A stretch of DNA of 64,000 nt, taken from positions 1-64,000 of the forward strand of contig JBBDML010000014.1 in NCBI GenBank assembly GCA_040878345.1, read 5' to 3'. The notes beneath the pieces were generated by a model. It saw nothing but the letters and a program-made list of their open reading frames with translations, was not told the origin of the DNA and searched no databases. This stretch comes from ZC4RG35 sp040878345 (GTDB taxonomy: Bacteria > Actinomycetota > Acidimicrobiia > Spongiisociales > ZC4RG35). The position numbers and the translations under genes are program-made. Of the stretch, positions 24,096 to 32,868 are shown piece by piece; within the stretch, counting starts at the first letter, position 1, and each line of letters starts with the position of its first letter.

Positions 24096-24548
24096 TTACC
24101 CGGGGCGGGGAGCTCGTCCCTCGGCTTCGATCACCCGGTCGATCTGCCAGACCCGGATTCGATTCACCTTGATCCGGATCCCGACCGAGTAACCGGCGGC
24201 GAACTCGGCGCGGGTCCAACCCAAGCCCTCGATCTGCTTTTCGTACTTGGCGATGTACGCGGGGACCTGGTCGGCAGGCTCGAGAGTCGTATCAATGGCG
24301 GCGGTCCCCTCGATGGTGAGCAGGCCGATGGCCTTGCGATCGGCCCTCAGGGTGAAGGCAACCCGGTCGCTGCCGGCGATGCTGGCCAGACGGGGAGAGG
24401 TCGGCTGGTTGTAGACGATCAGGTCGTCGTCCTCTCGGAGGAACCACACCGGAGTGGTCTGGGGCTGACCCTTGGCATTGACCGCGGTGAGGAACCCGAT
24501 CTGGGCGAGATCGAGGGCTTCGGCGACACCGGGCTTGGATGTGAGCAT
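24096..24548 (-). CDS. PPOX-class F420-dependent oxidoreductase (TIGR03667-like)
   Basis: 150 residues from the ATG at 24548; the open frame continues to 24710 but that part is not family-like. Split-barrel flavin fold: IGFLTAVNAKGQPQTTPVWF, DLIVYNQPTSPRLASIAGSD and TIEGTAAIDTT. It resembles the Rv3369-type group of F420-binding proteins. GGGAGG touches the ATG with no spacing, while a TAGCGT box lies seven bases upstream, so leaderless initiation is likelier. The substrate is unknown. Confidence 0.85.
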   Translation of the reverse strand: MLTSKPGVAEALDLAQIGFLTAVNAKGQPQTTPVWFLREDDDLIVYNQPTSPRLASIAGSDRVAFTLRADRKAIGLLTIEGTAAIDTTLEPADQVPAYIAKYEKQIEGLGWTRAEFAAGYSVGIRIKVNRIRVWQIDRVIEAEGRAPRPG

Positions 24549-24555
24549 CCTCCCA

Positions 24556-24561
24556 ACGCTA
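24556..24561 (-). promoter_or_regulatory. -10 box TAGCGT, leaderless PPOX gene
   Basis: TAGCGT on the minus strand, seven bases before the ATG at 24548; same hexamer as at mmsA. Confidence 0.55.
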
Positions 24562-24616
24562 GACGGCGGCTCCGGAGCGGCTTCTCGTGATCGAGATCGC
24601 GCTTGCGAGATGCTCG

Positions 24617-25633
24617 TCAGGTCTGCGACAACGGCTTGCCGCGCTTGCGGTCGATCCCGCCGACCAGGGCCCCGGTGATGACCAGCATCAACACCAGCAG
24701 CCACACCCAATGGGCGCCGATGATCTCCACAGCCGTCCGATAATCGATGCTGAGCCCTAGGACCTCGGGCGCCATCAGGTGGCCCCCGAACATGTCCGAG
24801 CCGAAGTCTGCCTGGACGCCCGACTCGCCGACCCGCAGCCCGGTACCGGCGAGAGCCGGTGACCCGGCGAGGGTGGTCGAAGTCGTGGGACCGGCGGGTG
24901 GAGGCACGCCACCGGTGCCGGGACGGGTGGTCGTAGTCGTCGTGCTAGTCGCGGTGGTCGAAGTGGTGTTCGGTCTGGTGTCGGGCGTCGTCGGCTTGGT
25001 GGTAGTGGTGGGCTGAGTGGTGGTCGTGGTGGAAGGCTCGCTGGTTGTGGTGGTGGTGGGATCTACGACGAGGTCACCCTCGATCTCGACGTTGTCGATG
25101 TACACCTCGCCATTCAGGATCCCGCTGACCACGAACCGGACCCCAAACCCCTCTGACAGGAAGTCGTCGATCGAGATGGTCCTCTCACCCGAGGAGTCCC
25201 CCAGGACCAGGATGGTGTTGGTGTCGATCGTCTGCCATCCCGAACCGTCCGTGGTCACCTGAGTACTGACCGTCACATTCAGGAGGACCTCGCCGTCGAG
25301 GTAATAGGACAAGGTGGCCTGCTCGAACACCGATGTGTCGGCGTAGCGGACCGCTCCCAGGGAGTCGAGATTGACCCCGGTGCTATCGATGTGGAGACAC
25401 TTGTTGCCGGAACAGTGGGGGTCGTCCATGACATGGACCCAGCCGATGTCGGGCCCGTCGTCCTCCCCGATCTCGGCCCAGGGACCGCCCCAGGTCAGGC
25501 TCCCGTCGTTCCCGGAGTAAGTGGTGCTCTTGAAGTCGTCTCGGTACTCGCCGTGATCCGACTCGGCCAGGGCGGCCGGAGCAAAAGCGATCAGTGTGGC
25601 GAGCACCAGGCCGGCAACGGCGGTCCTCCTCAT
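24617..25633 (-). CDS. Secreted protein with Thr-rich stalk and C-terminal membrane anchor
   Basis: 338 residues. Signal peptide (VLATLIAFAPAALAES), a beta-rich domain of about 165 residues that resembles a jelly-roll (FKSTTYSGNDGSLTWGGPWA, VYIDNVEIEGDL), a long Thr/Pro linker (about 192-250), then a membrane helix (WVWLLVLMLVITGALVGGI) and a short basic tail. It is thus displayed on the cell surface on a stalk. The N-terminal domain looks carbohydrate-binding-like but no family is certain. It overlaps the stop of the sensor kinase gene by four bases, so it is made together with it. Confidence 0.75.
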   Translation of the reverse strand: MRRTAVAGLVLATLIAFAPAALAESDHGEYRDDFKSTTYSGNDGSLTWGGPWAEIGEDDGPDIGWVHVMDDPHCSGNKCLHIDSTGVNLDSLGAVRYADTSVFEQATLSYYLDGEVLLNVTVSTQVTTDGSGWQTIDTNTILVLGDSSGERTISIDDFLSEGFGVRFVVSGILNGEVYIDNVEIEGDLVVDPTTTTTSEPSTTTTTQPTTTTKPTTPDTRPNTTSTTATSTTTTTTRPGTGGVPPPAGPTTSTTLAGSPALAGTGLRVGESGVQADFGSDMFGGHLMAPEVLGLSIDYRTAVEIIGAHWVWLLVLMLVITGALVGGIDRKRGKPLSQT

Positions 25634-27021
25634 GAGGACATTGCCCGGATGACCTCGGACACCGACTCCGCCTCCGGCTCCTCCCCCGCCTCGGGGAGGT
25701 ACGAGGGCAGGCTCACCACGAAATAGGTCCGGTCACCGAAGCGCTGATAGGTGAGCTGACCATCCAGCTTGTTGGTGAGTCGGGAAGCAACCGCCAGGCC
25801 CAATCCCACGCTCCCGGTGAGCAGGGGCGCGGAGCCCTGGTGGGCGAAGCGCTCGAAGAGACTGGCGAGACGGTCTTCGGAGACTCCCGGCCCGTTGTCC
25901 CAGACCTCGATGTCGACGTTGCCTTCCCCGGAGGAGACCTCGATGCCGACGCGGGGCCCACCATGACGGACCGCGTTGGATATGAGATTGACCAGGATGT
26001 GGCGCAGCCGCGCCGCGTCGACGACCACCATCTCGGAGGTTGCGGTCCAGGAGACTGCCTGCCCGGCTCGCTCGAACGGGACGATGGCGCTCTCCACCAC
26101 CGACGAGACCCGGGTTGGGGCCATCTCGATCTCGATACCGATGCTCTCCAGCCGCGAGGCGGCGAGCAGGTCGTCGATCATCCGGGACATCTCTGCGGCC
26201 TCGTTGGCGATGATCCCGGCAAGCTCGGCGGCGTGCTCGGGGTCCGTCGCCCCGTTGTCGGAGAGAATCTCGGAGAAACCGTAGATCGAGGTCAACGGTG
26301 TCCTCAGCTCATGTGAGAGCGCCGCGATGAAACTGTCCTTGGCGCGGCTCACCGAACGCTCGGCCTCGATCTCCAGGTCGGTCCTTGCCTTGAAGTCCCT
26401 CATCTGGCGACGAGCGACCCACCAGTAGACCAGAACCCCCGAAGCCGGAATTGCCAGGGTCAGGACGAAGGTCACGTACCCGTTGGCCCTTGTCGCCGCG
26501 GCGGTGTTGGCGTTGATCGCCGCCTGGATGGCGTCCTGCTCGGCGCTCAGGGAGGCAGTCAGATCGAGATACACCGCCTCGAGTGACCTCATCTCCTCGG
26601 TGGCGGCTGCGGCGCCCGAGTCGGCCAGGGTGGAGGCGGTCTGCTTCGCCCCTTCCCAGAATCGGGTGACGTAGGCGATCGTCGGGCTCTCGGTTCCGGC
26701 CGAGATCAAGGTCTCGAGCTCGCGCAGGGAAGCGTCCACCTGCTCCATGGCGAAGTCGAGGTCGGCTGTGGTTGCGATTCCCCGGGAGACCAGGTCGGAG
26801 AAGGTGATCGCCTGAGCCAGCGCGGCTCGGGTCAGGGCCGAGGTGCCGGCGACCGAGTTGGCCCAATGGAGGGTGGCGGCGTTGGCGGCGACACGGGCCG
26901 CGCCGATCGAATTGGCGAAGGTCAAACCAGCGACAAACAGGATGAGTACGAGCGCTGCCGAAACGGCGGCGGCAACAGTGCGCTTCCTGACACGAGGCGG
27001 GGCCGAGCCCTCCACGCCCAT
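25630..27021 (-). CDS. Membrane sensor histidine kinase
   Basis: 463 residues. Two membrane helices (about 17-38 and 182-202) enclose a helical extracellular sensor of about 140 residues. A HisKA dimerisation domain follows with the phospho-accepting His237 (FIAALSHELRTPLTSIYGF), then a HATPase_c domain with N-box LVNLISNAVRHGG, G1 VWDNGPGVSEDRL and G2 GSVGLGLAVAS. No response regulator gene is in the window, so it is an orphan kinase here. Its operon partner is the surface-anchored protein, which could supply or modulate its signal (inference). Confidence 0.9.
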   Translation of the reverse strand: MGVEGSAPPRVRKRTVAAAVSAALVLILFVAGLTFANSIGAARVAANAATLHWANSVAGTSALTRAALAQAITFSDLVSRGIATTADLDFAMEQVDASLRELETLISAGTESPTIAYVTRFWEGAKQTASTLADSGAAAATEEMRSLEAVYLDLTASLSAEQDAIQAAINANTAAATRANGYVTFVLTLAIPASGVLVYWWVARRQMRDFKARTDLEIEAERSVSRAKDSFIAALSHELRTPLTSIYGFSEILSDNGATDPEHAAELAGIIANEAAEMSRMIDDLLAASRLESIGIEIEMAPTRVSSVVESAIVPFERAGQAVSWTATSEMVVVDAARLRHILVNLISNAVRHGGPRVGIEVSSGEGNVDIEVWDNGPGVSEDRLASLFERFAHQGSAPLLTGSVGLGLAVASRLTNKLDGQLTYQRFGDRTYFVVSLPSYLPEAGEEPEAESVSEVIRAMSS

Positions 27022-27089
27022 GTCCTCTACATCGGCACAATCAGACCCGGTTCTTTATGGGCCGGATGGTCCATTGCCGTTCGAGTGGT

Positions 27090-28994
27090 TCACCCGGGTT
27101 GGATCACCGCCACCACTGGAAAGTGATCGGACGCCTGGCTCAGGATCACCCCTACGTCCGCCGTCATCAGGTCGGGAGTGTGGAAGACATAGTCGATCCG
27201 GTGCTCGGGATTGGCGGCGTTGGAGGTGAAACCTTCCCCGGTGCCGGCCTCGGCCCAGGCGTCGACCCATCCGGCGCCCATCAACTCCTCGAGCTGCTCC
27301 CACCCGGGCCGGGCGTTGAAGTCTCCCACCAGGATCGCAGGCTGGAAGCCACCCCACTCGGTGACGATGGCCTCGATCTGCTCGGTGTGGACCGGGTAGA
27401 GGTCGGCTTCAGGGTCGGCCTCGTGGACCGTCGAGTCGTTGATGTGCTGGAGATGGGTGCTGATGAAGAGGACCTCACCATCGGCAACCTGAAGCGTCAC
27501 CGCGAGATAGCCGCGCCTCAGAGGGGTCCCCACCATTGGCAGATAGGCGGTGGCCTCGTCGATGATAGGGACTCGGCTGAGGACGGCATTCCCCCACGAC
27601 GGGTCACTGGTGCCGAAGAACGCCGAGTGCTCGAATCCGAGACGCTCTCTGAGGATGGTGAGCTCGTCGGTGGCCCCGGTGATCAGCTGTCCCCGGGCCA
27701 CCTCCTGCAGACCGACGACCACCGCCCCGGAATCTTCGATGACACGGACCAGCTCGTCGATGTCGAAGGTCCCCGACGTGCCGTAGCCCGAGTGGATGTT
27801 GTAGCTCATCACCCGGAGCGGGTACACGTCGAACGCGACGTCGGGCTCGACGTCGCGGCCTGCGGTGACCAGGCCGAGCAGAGGCAATGCGCAGGCCAGG
27901 GCGGCGAAGGCCCAGGTCTGATTGGTGACACCGGGGCGGGCGGCGCGGCTGGACAGCGCCCCTGATACGGCGAAGAGGGCAATGAGGGCCATGGCGCCGA
28001 GACGTGCCTGACCCTGGGTGAAGCCGAGACGGAGGTCGAGGGGGACGTAGTAGAGGAGACCGAGGATGACGAAGAGGGCCATCCCGGTGACCAGATAAGT
28101 CGCGGAGGATGCCACCCCCCGCTCGTAGGTGTCCGGTATCAGGGAAGCCCAGACCATGGCAGCAGCGGGGATTGCGACAATGGAGAGCACGTTGAACGCC
28201 AGTGCAGGGCCCTCGGCAAAGCCGATGGCGGCGACCAGGGTGGCGCTGGCCAAGAGCAGAGCCACCCGGTTGCGCTCGAGGCGTGGGACCACGATCAGGG
28301 CGACCACATTGAGCAGGGCGATCCTGAGTTGAGCCTGGGGCCCACCGATCCCGGTCACCTCCGAGACCCAACCTTGGTTCTGCAGGATGAGGAACTGGAA
28401 GAAGAGGAACGGTCCTACTCCGATCAGCAGCCACCCTGGGCCCCAGGGAACTCCCTGGCGCTCCACGGTGGGGCATGCCCAAAGGACATAGAGGGTGGCC
28501 ACCGCCAACCCGATAACGGCGGCGACGGCACCCACCCCGGTCTGATAGGCCAGGTCGAGGCTCAGGCCCATTCCCTTGATCGCCGAGTCGACGGCAAGCC
28601 CGAGCAGGACGCCGCCCACCAACGTCGAGCGACCCATGCTGACGAGGAGAGGGAGGAGACCGACGAAGGCCATGGTGCCGACGGCAGCGGTCCAGAAGTC
28701 GATGGCCGAGGACGTCGATATTTGCAGATAGGCCCGAGCAAGGACCAGGACCCAGACCCCGGTCCACACCGCCCCCCTAGCGGTCAGCCATTTGGACAGT
28801 ATGGGGAAGATGGCTCCCAGGAGGAAGGGGGCCAGGGCGATCGGGATCAGGTCGAGGGTCCCGATCCCAACCGTGTCACGCAGGTACCAGGTGATCGAGC
28901 CGAAGAGGAACCGCAGCGACTGGGCGCCGAGGACAAAGACCAGGGCGCCGAAGAGGATCTTCAGGGTGCGGTGCGACTCAGAGGTGTCGAACAC
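27090..28994 (-). CDS. Polytopic membrane protein with C-terminal EEP hydrolase domain
   Basis: 634 residues from a GTG at 28994. About the first 390 residues hold ten or more hydrophobic helices. The C-terminal 240 form an endonuclease/exonuclease/phosphatase domain with VMSYNIHSGYG, VVVGLQEVARG (metal Glu), FISTHLQHI, ILVGDFNARPGWE and the final SDHFPVVAVI. Probably a membrane-bound phosphodiesterase or phosphatase with its active site outside. A TAGGTT box lies six bases before the GTG and the repeat pair C/D begins just upstream of that box. Confidence 0.85.
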   Translation of the reverse strand: MFDTSESHRTLKILFGALVFVLGAQSLRFLFGSITWYLRDTVGIGTLDLIPIALAPFLLGAIFPILSKWLTARGAVWTGVWVLVLARAYLQISTSSAIDFWTAAVGTMAFVGLLPLLVSMGRSTLVGGVLLGLAVDSAIKGMGLSLDLAYQTGVGAVAAVIGLAVATLYVLWACPTVERQGVPWGPGWLLIGVGPFLFFQFLILQNQGWVSEVTGIGGPQAQLRIALLNVVALIVVPRLERNRVALLLASATLVAAIGFAEGPALAFNVLSIVAIPAAAMVWASLIPDTYERGVASSATYLVTGMALFVILGLLYYVPLDLRLGFTQGQARLGAMALIALFAVSGALSSRAARPGVTNQTWAFAALACALPLLGLVTAGRDVEPDVAFDVYPLRVMSYNIHSGYGTSGTFDIDELVRVIEDSGAVVVGLQEVARGQLITGATDELTILRERLGFEHSAFFGTSDPSWGNAVLSRVPIIDEATAYLPMVGTPLRRGYLAVTLQVADGEVLFISTHLQHINDSTVHEADPEADLYPVHTEQIEAIVTEWGGFQPAILVGDFNARPGWEQLEELMGAGWVDAWAEAGTGEGFTSNAANPEHRIDYVFHTPDLMTADVGVILSQASDHFPVVAVIQPG

Positions 28995-29000
28995 AGTCGC

Positions 29001-29006
29001 AACCTA
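29001..29006 (-). promoter_or_regulatory. -10 box TAGGTT, leaderless EEP gene
   Basis: TAGGTT on the minus strand six bases before the GTG at 28994. Only five bases separate it from palindromic repeat copy C, so any -35 contact would fall inside the repeat. Confidence 0.55.
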
Positions 29007-29011
29007 TTCCA

Positions 29012-29058
29012 TTCTGTGCGGATTCGCGCGAACCCCTCCGTCACAGATCCGCACAGAA
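29012..29058 (+). repeat. Palindromic repeat, copy C
   Basis: 47 bases, identical to copy A, same orientation. Pairs with copy D 14 bases away. Lies between the EEP gene promoter and the end of metH. Confidence 0.95.
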
Positions 29059-29072
29059 CAACTTCAAGACCC

Positions 29073-29119
29073 TTCTGTGCGGATTCGCGCCAACCCCTCC
29101 GTCACAGATCCGCACAGAA
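29073..29119 (+). repeat. Palindromic repeat, copy D
   Basis: Same as the other copies except one centre base (CGCGCCAACC instead of CGCGCGAACC). It ends seven bases from the metH stop and may also act as its terminator. Confidence 0.95.
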
Positions 29120-29126
29120 CGAGGAC

Positions 29127-32100
29127 CTAGATGGAGGCGAAGCGCTCCTCCCGCGGTTTGCGGGCGATGAAGTACTTGGCTTGGGGGTGATGGCAGATGA
29201 TGGCCGAGGTGGTCTGCTCCGGCTGGTACTGGTAGCCGGTGTGCGCCCCTACATCGATACCCAGCCGGTCGGCACCGAGTAATCGGGCCACCGTCTCGTT
29301 GTCCTCCAGGTCGGGGCAGGCCGGATAACCCCAGGAGTAGCGGCCACCCCGGTACTTCTGCCGGAACAACCCGATCAAGGTGGGGCCGTCCTGGTCGACG
29401 AATCCCCACTCGGTCCTCATCCGATGGTGCCAGAACTCGGCGAGGGCCTCGGCCATCTCGACACCGAGACCGTGGAGGAGCAGGTAGTCCTGATAACGGT
29501 CCTGGTCGAAGAGCTCCTTGGCCCTCTCCGAGACTCTCGGGCCCATGGTGACGATGTGGAAGGCGGCGTAGTCCACCTCCCCCGACTCGATGGGTCGGAA
29601 GAAGTCGGAGATGCACATGTATGGGTCTTCCTGTTGACGAGGGAAACCGAATCTGACGAGCTGGGTGTTCCTGGTCTCGTCCTCCCAGATGACCAACTCG
29701 TCTCCATCCCCATTGGCCGGGTAGTAGCCGTAGACCACCTGAGGCACCAGGAGCTCGTCGGCCCGCGCCCGGGCCAACTGATCCCGGAGCAGGTGCCCGA
29801 CCCGCTCCTTGAAGTCGGAGTCGGCTTCGCCAGTCTCGGGCCGGTATTGCCACTGGTTGCGGAACAGAGCCGTCAGGTTGAGAAACGGGACGATCTCATC
29901 GAGGGCAACCCCCTTGACCAAGCGCGAACCGAGGAACGGCGGCTTGAAGACGTGGTTGTTGGTGGCCACTGAGGGAGACCGGTTCGGTATCTGCGAGGGA
30001 GGGGTCGGTTGGTCGGTCCGCGCCCTGCGGGCGGTGGGCGCAGGCGGCTCTTCCCCGGTCATGACTCTGGCCATGGCGTCGAGCCCGGCGAAGGCGTCCT
30101 TGCCGTAGTAGAGCGGCCCCTGGTACCTGCTGCGGAGGTCTGACTCCACGTAACTGCGAGTGAGGGCTGCCCCGCCGAGGAGCACGGGCACCGTGCCCAG
30201 ACCCCGCCGGTCGAGTTCGTCGAGGTTGTCCCGCATGATCAGGGTGCTCTTGACCAGGAGGCCGCTCATCCCGATGGCATCGGAGCCGGTCTCCTCGAAG
30301 GCCTTGATCATCTCGTTGATGCCCACCTTGATCCCCAGGTTGTGCACTTGGTAGCCGTTGTTGCGGAGGATGATGTCGACCAGGTTCTTGCCGATGTCGT
30401 GGACGTCGCCAGAGACCGTGGCCAGCACCACCGAGCCCCGGCCCAGAGTGTCGGCCTTCTCCATCCTCGGCTCGAGGTGGGCCACCGACTTCTTCATGGT
30501 CTCCGCCGACTTGAGGACGAAGGGGAGTTGCATCTCGCCAGTGGCGAACAGCTCGCCCACCGTCTTCATCCCATCCAGGAGATGGTCGTTGATGATGTCG
30601 AGTGGCCCCTTCCCGTCGGCAAGGGCGATATCGATGTCCTCGATGATGTTCTTCTGGTCCCCCTCGACGATCCGGCGTGCGAGACGCTGCCCCACGTCAA
30701 GCCCCTCGTAGTGGTCGATGCTGTCGTCGACGTCGGTCACGTCGGCGAAGATCTCGATGATCCGCTCCAGAGGGTCATAACCCTCGGAACGACGGTCGTA
30801 GATCAGGTCGAGGCAGGCCGCCCTCTGCTCGGGGTCGACCCGGTTCAGAGACTCGATCTTGCCGGCATGGACGATGGCAGCGTCGAGACCGGCCTCCACT
30901 GCCTCATGGAGGAAGACGGAGTTGAGGGCCCGCCGCGCCGGCTGGCTCAGACCGAATGAGACGTTGGACACCCCGAGGACGGTGCGGGCCCCGGGTATCT
31001 CCATCTTGATCCTCCGGATCGCCTCCAACGTCTCCATGGCGTCACCTCGCAGGTCCTCGCCACCAGTGGAGAGGGGAAAGGTGAGTGCGTCGAAGATCAG
31101 ATCGGAGGCGGTGAGGCCGTAGCGGTTCACCGCCAGGTCGTGGATTCGATGGGCGATCCTCAGCTTCCAATCCGTGGTGCGCGCCTGGCCCTCCTCGTCG
31201 ATCAGCAGGCAGATGACCGCGGCGCCGTATCGGCGCGCAAGTTTGAAGACGCGATCGAGTCGGGAGCTCTCACCCTCACCGTCTTCGAGGTTGGCGCTGT
31301 TGAGCACACACCGCCCGCCTAGACGCTCCAGCCCGGCTTCCATGACCTCGGGCTCGGTGGAGTCGAGCACCACCGGGACCGCCACATCGGTGGCGAACGC
31401 CTTAGCGAGGACAGCCATGTCGGCGACACCGTCCCGGCCCACGTAATCGACGCAGAGGTCAACCATGTGGGCTCCCTCCTGGATCTGACCCTGGCCGATG
31501 ACGACACATCCCTCGATGTCCCCGTCAAGGAGGGCGTCACGGAACGCACGTGACCCGTTGGTGTTGGCTCGCTCACCGATCATGAGAAAGGCAGTGTCCT
31601 GATCGAAGGGGACCTGGGAGTAGATGGACGAGGCCGCAGCCACCATCTGTGGCGACCGGATCTTGGCCGTCATGGGCCGAAGCTTCTCGACGACGGCGGC
31701 AAGGTGCTCGGGGGTGGTGCCACAACACCCGCCGATCACACCCACCCCCAGCTCGCCGACGAAATCGGCTAGGTGCCTCGCCAGATCCTGGGGGCCGAGG
31801 TCATAGGCCATCGCCCCGTCGACCACCTTGGGGAGGCCAGCGTTGGGGATGGCCGACACCGGCACCGGGGAGTACCTGGTGAGATGACGGAGCGGCTCCC
31901 ACATCTCGGTGGGACCGGTGGCGCAATTGAGCCCGATCACGTCGGGCCCGACCGCAGCCAGGGAGGTGAGAGCCGCACCGATCTCCGTCCCGGGGAGCAT
32001 CCGTCCCGTGATCTCGATGGTCACCTGGACCTGGAGCGGGATCTCGACACCGGCGGCGGCCATGGCCTGGCGGGCGCCATCGATCGCAGCCTTGGCGCCG

Positions 32101-32597
32101 AGGAGGTCGAATTGGGTCTCGATGATCAACAGGTCGGCGCCACCGTCGATAAGACCGGCGCTCTCTACCCGGTAAGCCTCGACCAGCTCCCGGTAGGTGA
32201 TCTGGCCCAGCGTGGCGAACTTGGTGCCGGGGCCCATCGAGCCGGCGACGAAGCGGGGACGCCCGTCGGCGGCGACGTACTCGTCGACCACCCCACGGGC
32301 CAGGGATGCGGCGGCGGTTGCGATCTCATAGGCGCGGTCGGCGATCCCGTACTCGGCCAAGGGCACGGCGAAAGCACCGAAGCTGTTGGTCTCCACCACA
32401 TCGACACCGACGTCGAGGAAGGACCGGTGGAGGTCCTTGATCACATCGGGCCTGGTGACGCTGAGCAGGTCGACACACCCGTCGAACTGTGGCCCGCCGA
32501 AGTCATCGAGGGTGAGATTGCGTCGCTGCAGGTTGGTCCCGGTGGCCCCGTCGAAGATGACCACGCCCTTGGACACGGCATCGAGGTACCGGCTCAT
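29127..32597 (-). CDS. metH: Cobalamin-dependent methionine synthase
   Basis: 1156 residues from the ATG at 32597, which has AGGA six bases upstream; a longer frame from a GTG at 32699 would start inside the SAM riboswitch and is rejected. Domains in order: homocysteine methyltransferase (1 to about 320) with zinc ligands in GLNCATGP and GGCCGTTPEH; pterin-binding TIM barrel (about 340-610); cap and B12-binding domain with DVHDIGKNLVDIIL (the His that ligates cobalt); and the C-terminal activation domain. It moves a methyl group from 5-methyltetrahydrofolate to homocysteine. Control is by a SAM riboswitch in the leader. Confidence 0.95.
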   Translation of the reverse strand: MSRYLDAVSKGVVIFDGATGTNLQRRNLTLDDFGGPQFDGCVDLLSVTRPDVIKDLHRSFLDVGVDVVETNSFGAFAVPLAEYGIADRAYEIATAAASLARGVVDEYVAADGRPRFVAGSMGPGTKFATLGQITYRELVEAYRVESAGLIDGGADLLIIETQFDLLGAKAAIDGARQAMAAAGVEIPLQVQVTIEITGRMLPGTEIGAALTSLAAVGPDVIGLNCATGPTEMWEPLRHLTRYSPVPVSAIPNAGLPKVVDGAMAYDLGPQDLARHLADFVGELGVGVIGGCCGTTPEHLAAVVEKLRPMTAKIRSPQMVAAASSIYSQVPFDQDTAFLMIGERANTNGSRAFRDALLDGDIEGCVVIGQGQIQEGAHMVDLCVDYVGRDGVADMAVLAKAFATDVAVPVVLDSTEPEVMEAGLERLGGRCVLNSANLEDGEGESSRLDRVFKLARRYGAAVICLLIDEEGQARTTDWKLRIAHRIHDLAVNRYGLTASDLIFDALTFPLSTGGEDLRGDAMETLEAIRRIKMEIPGARTVLGVSNVSFGLSQPARRALNSVFLHEAVEAGLDAAIVHAGKIESLNRVDPEQRAACLDLIYDRRSEGYDPLERIIEIFADVTDVDDSIDHYEGLDVGQRLARRIVEGDQKNIIEDIDIALADGKGPLDIINDHLLDGMKTVGELFATGEMQLPFVLKSAETMKKSVAHLEPRMEKADTLGRGSVVLATVSGDVHDIGKNLVDIILRNNGYQVHNLGIKVGINEMIKAFEETGSDAIGMSGLLVKSTLIMRDNLDELDRRGLGTVPVLLGGAALTRSYVESDLRSRYQGPLYYGKDAFAGLDAMARVMTGEEPPAPTARRARTDQPTPPSQIPNRSPSVATNNHVFKPPFLGSRLVKGVALDEIVPFLNLTALFRNQWQYRPETGEADSDFKERVGHLLRDQLARARADELLVPQVVYGYYPANGDGDELVIWEDETRNTQLVRFGFPRQQEDPYMCISDFFRPIESGEVDYAAFHIVTMGPRVSERAKELFDQDRYQDYLLLHGLGVEMAEALAEFWHHRMRTEWGFVDQDGPTLIGLFRQKYRGGRYSWGYPACPDLEDNETVARLLGADRLGIDVGAHTGYQYQPEQTTSAIICHHPQAKYFIARKPREERFASI

Positions 32598-32604
32598 CGG
32601 GTTC
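32589..32604 (-). promoter_or_regulatory. metH ribosome-binding site and start, complementary to upstream leader
   Basis: On the minus strand this reads GAACC-CG-ATGAGCCGG, covering part of the Shine-Dalgarno AGGAACC and the ATG. It is complementary to CCGGCTCATGGTTC in the leader (32673-32686), with only the CG bulged. Pairing would hide the ribosome-binding site. Confidence 0.7.
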
Positions 32605-32672
32605 CTGGTAACGACATTGGCGTCCTTCTCATCGGTCCTTCTCCTCTTGTCTCTTTCGAAACGCTTGAGAGA

Positions 32673-32686
32673 GAACCATGAGCCGG
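32673..32686 (-). promoter_or_regulatory. Anti-Shine-Dalgarno segment of the metH leader
   Basis: CCGGCTCATGGTTC on the minus strand, eleven bases after the riboswitch P1 stem. It can pair with the metH start region. Its CTCAT can instead pair with ATGAG in the 3' strand of P1, so the two structures exclude each other. That is the layout of a translational off-switch. Confidence 0.65.
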
Positions 32687-32696
32687 AGCCCAAGGT

Positions 32697-32783
32697 CACT
32701 CATCGTTCAGGCATTGGCACCGTGCTCTTCGTCGGTTGCCGCGGCGTCATAGGGCCTGTTCCCTCGGCCGCTCGTGATGAGCG
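32697..32783 (-). ncRNA. SAM riboswitch (S-box, SAM-I/IV type)
   Basis: On the minus strand: P1 5' strand CGCTCATC and 3' strand GATGAGTG pair over eight positions. The core shows the S-box pattern GAGCGGCCGAGGGAACAGG, then CCCTATGACGCCGCGGCAACC and later GGTGCCAATGCCTGA. These correspond to the conserved AGGGA, kink-turn/GGCAACC and GTGC.AA elements. It binds S-adenosylmethionine and lies directly before metH, a usual S-box target. Recognised by eye; an Infernal search with the Rfam SAM and SAM-IV models would settle the subclass. Confidence 0.87.
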
Positions 32784-32794
32784 TTTCTAGCTAC

Positions 32795-32824
32795 AGAATA
32801 TCGCCTTGATGGGGTTGTAGGCAA
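32795..32824 (-). promoter_or_regulatory. Promoter of metH riboswitch transcript
   Basis: -35 TTGCCT (32819-32824) and -10 TATTCT (32795-32800) on the minus strand, 18 bases apart. The transcript would begin a few bases before the riboswitch P1 stem. Confidence 0.6.
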
Positions 32825-32827
32825 GTC

Positions 32828-32851
32828 ACCCCAGGGTCGGGCCGCTGGGGT
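32828..32851. terminator. Hairpin terminator after the DUF885 gene
   Basis: ACCCCAG (32828-32834) pairs with CTGGGGT (32845-32851). It lies just past the DUF885 stop and before the metH promoter, separating the two units. Confidence 0.5.
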
Positions 32852-32868
32852 CATGGGCAGTGCGGGAC

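Noticed and set aside
32598..32699. Earlier GTG start for metH at 32699
   Set aside because: It lies inside the P1 stem of the SAM riboswitch, and the added residues (Lys/Arg-rich) do not belong to the family; the ATG at 32597 has AGGA at good spacing.
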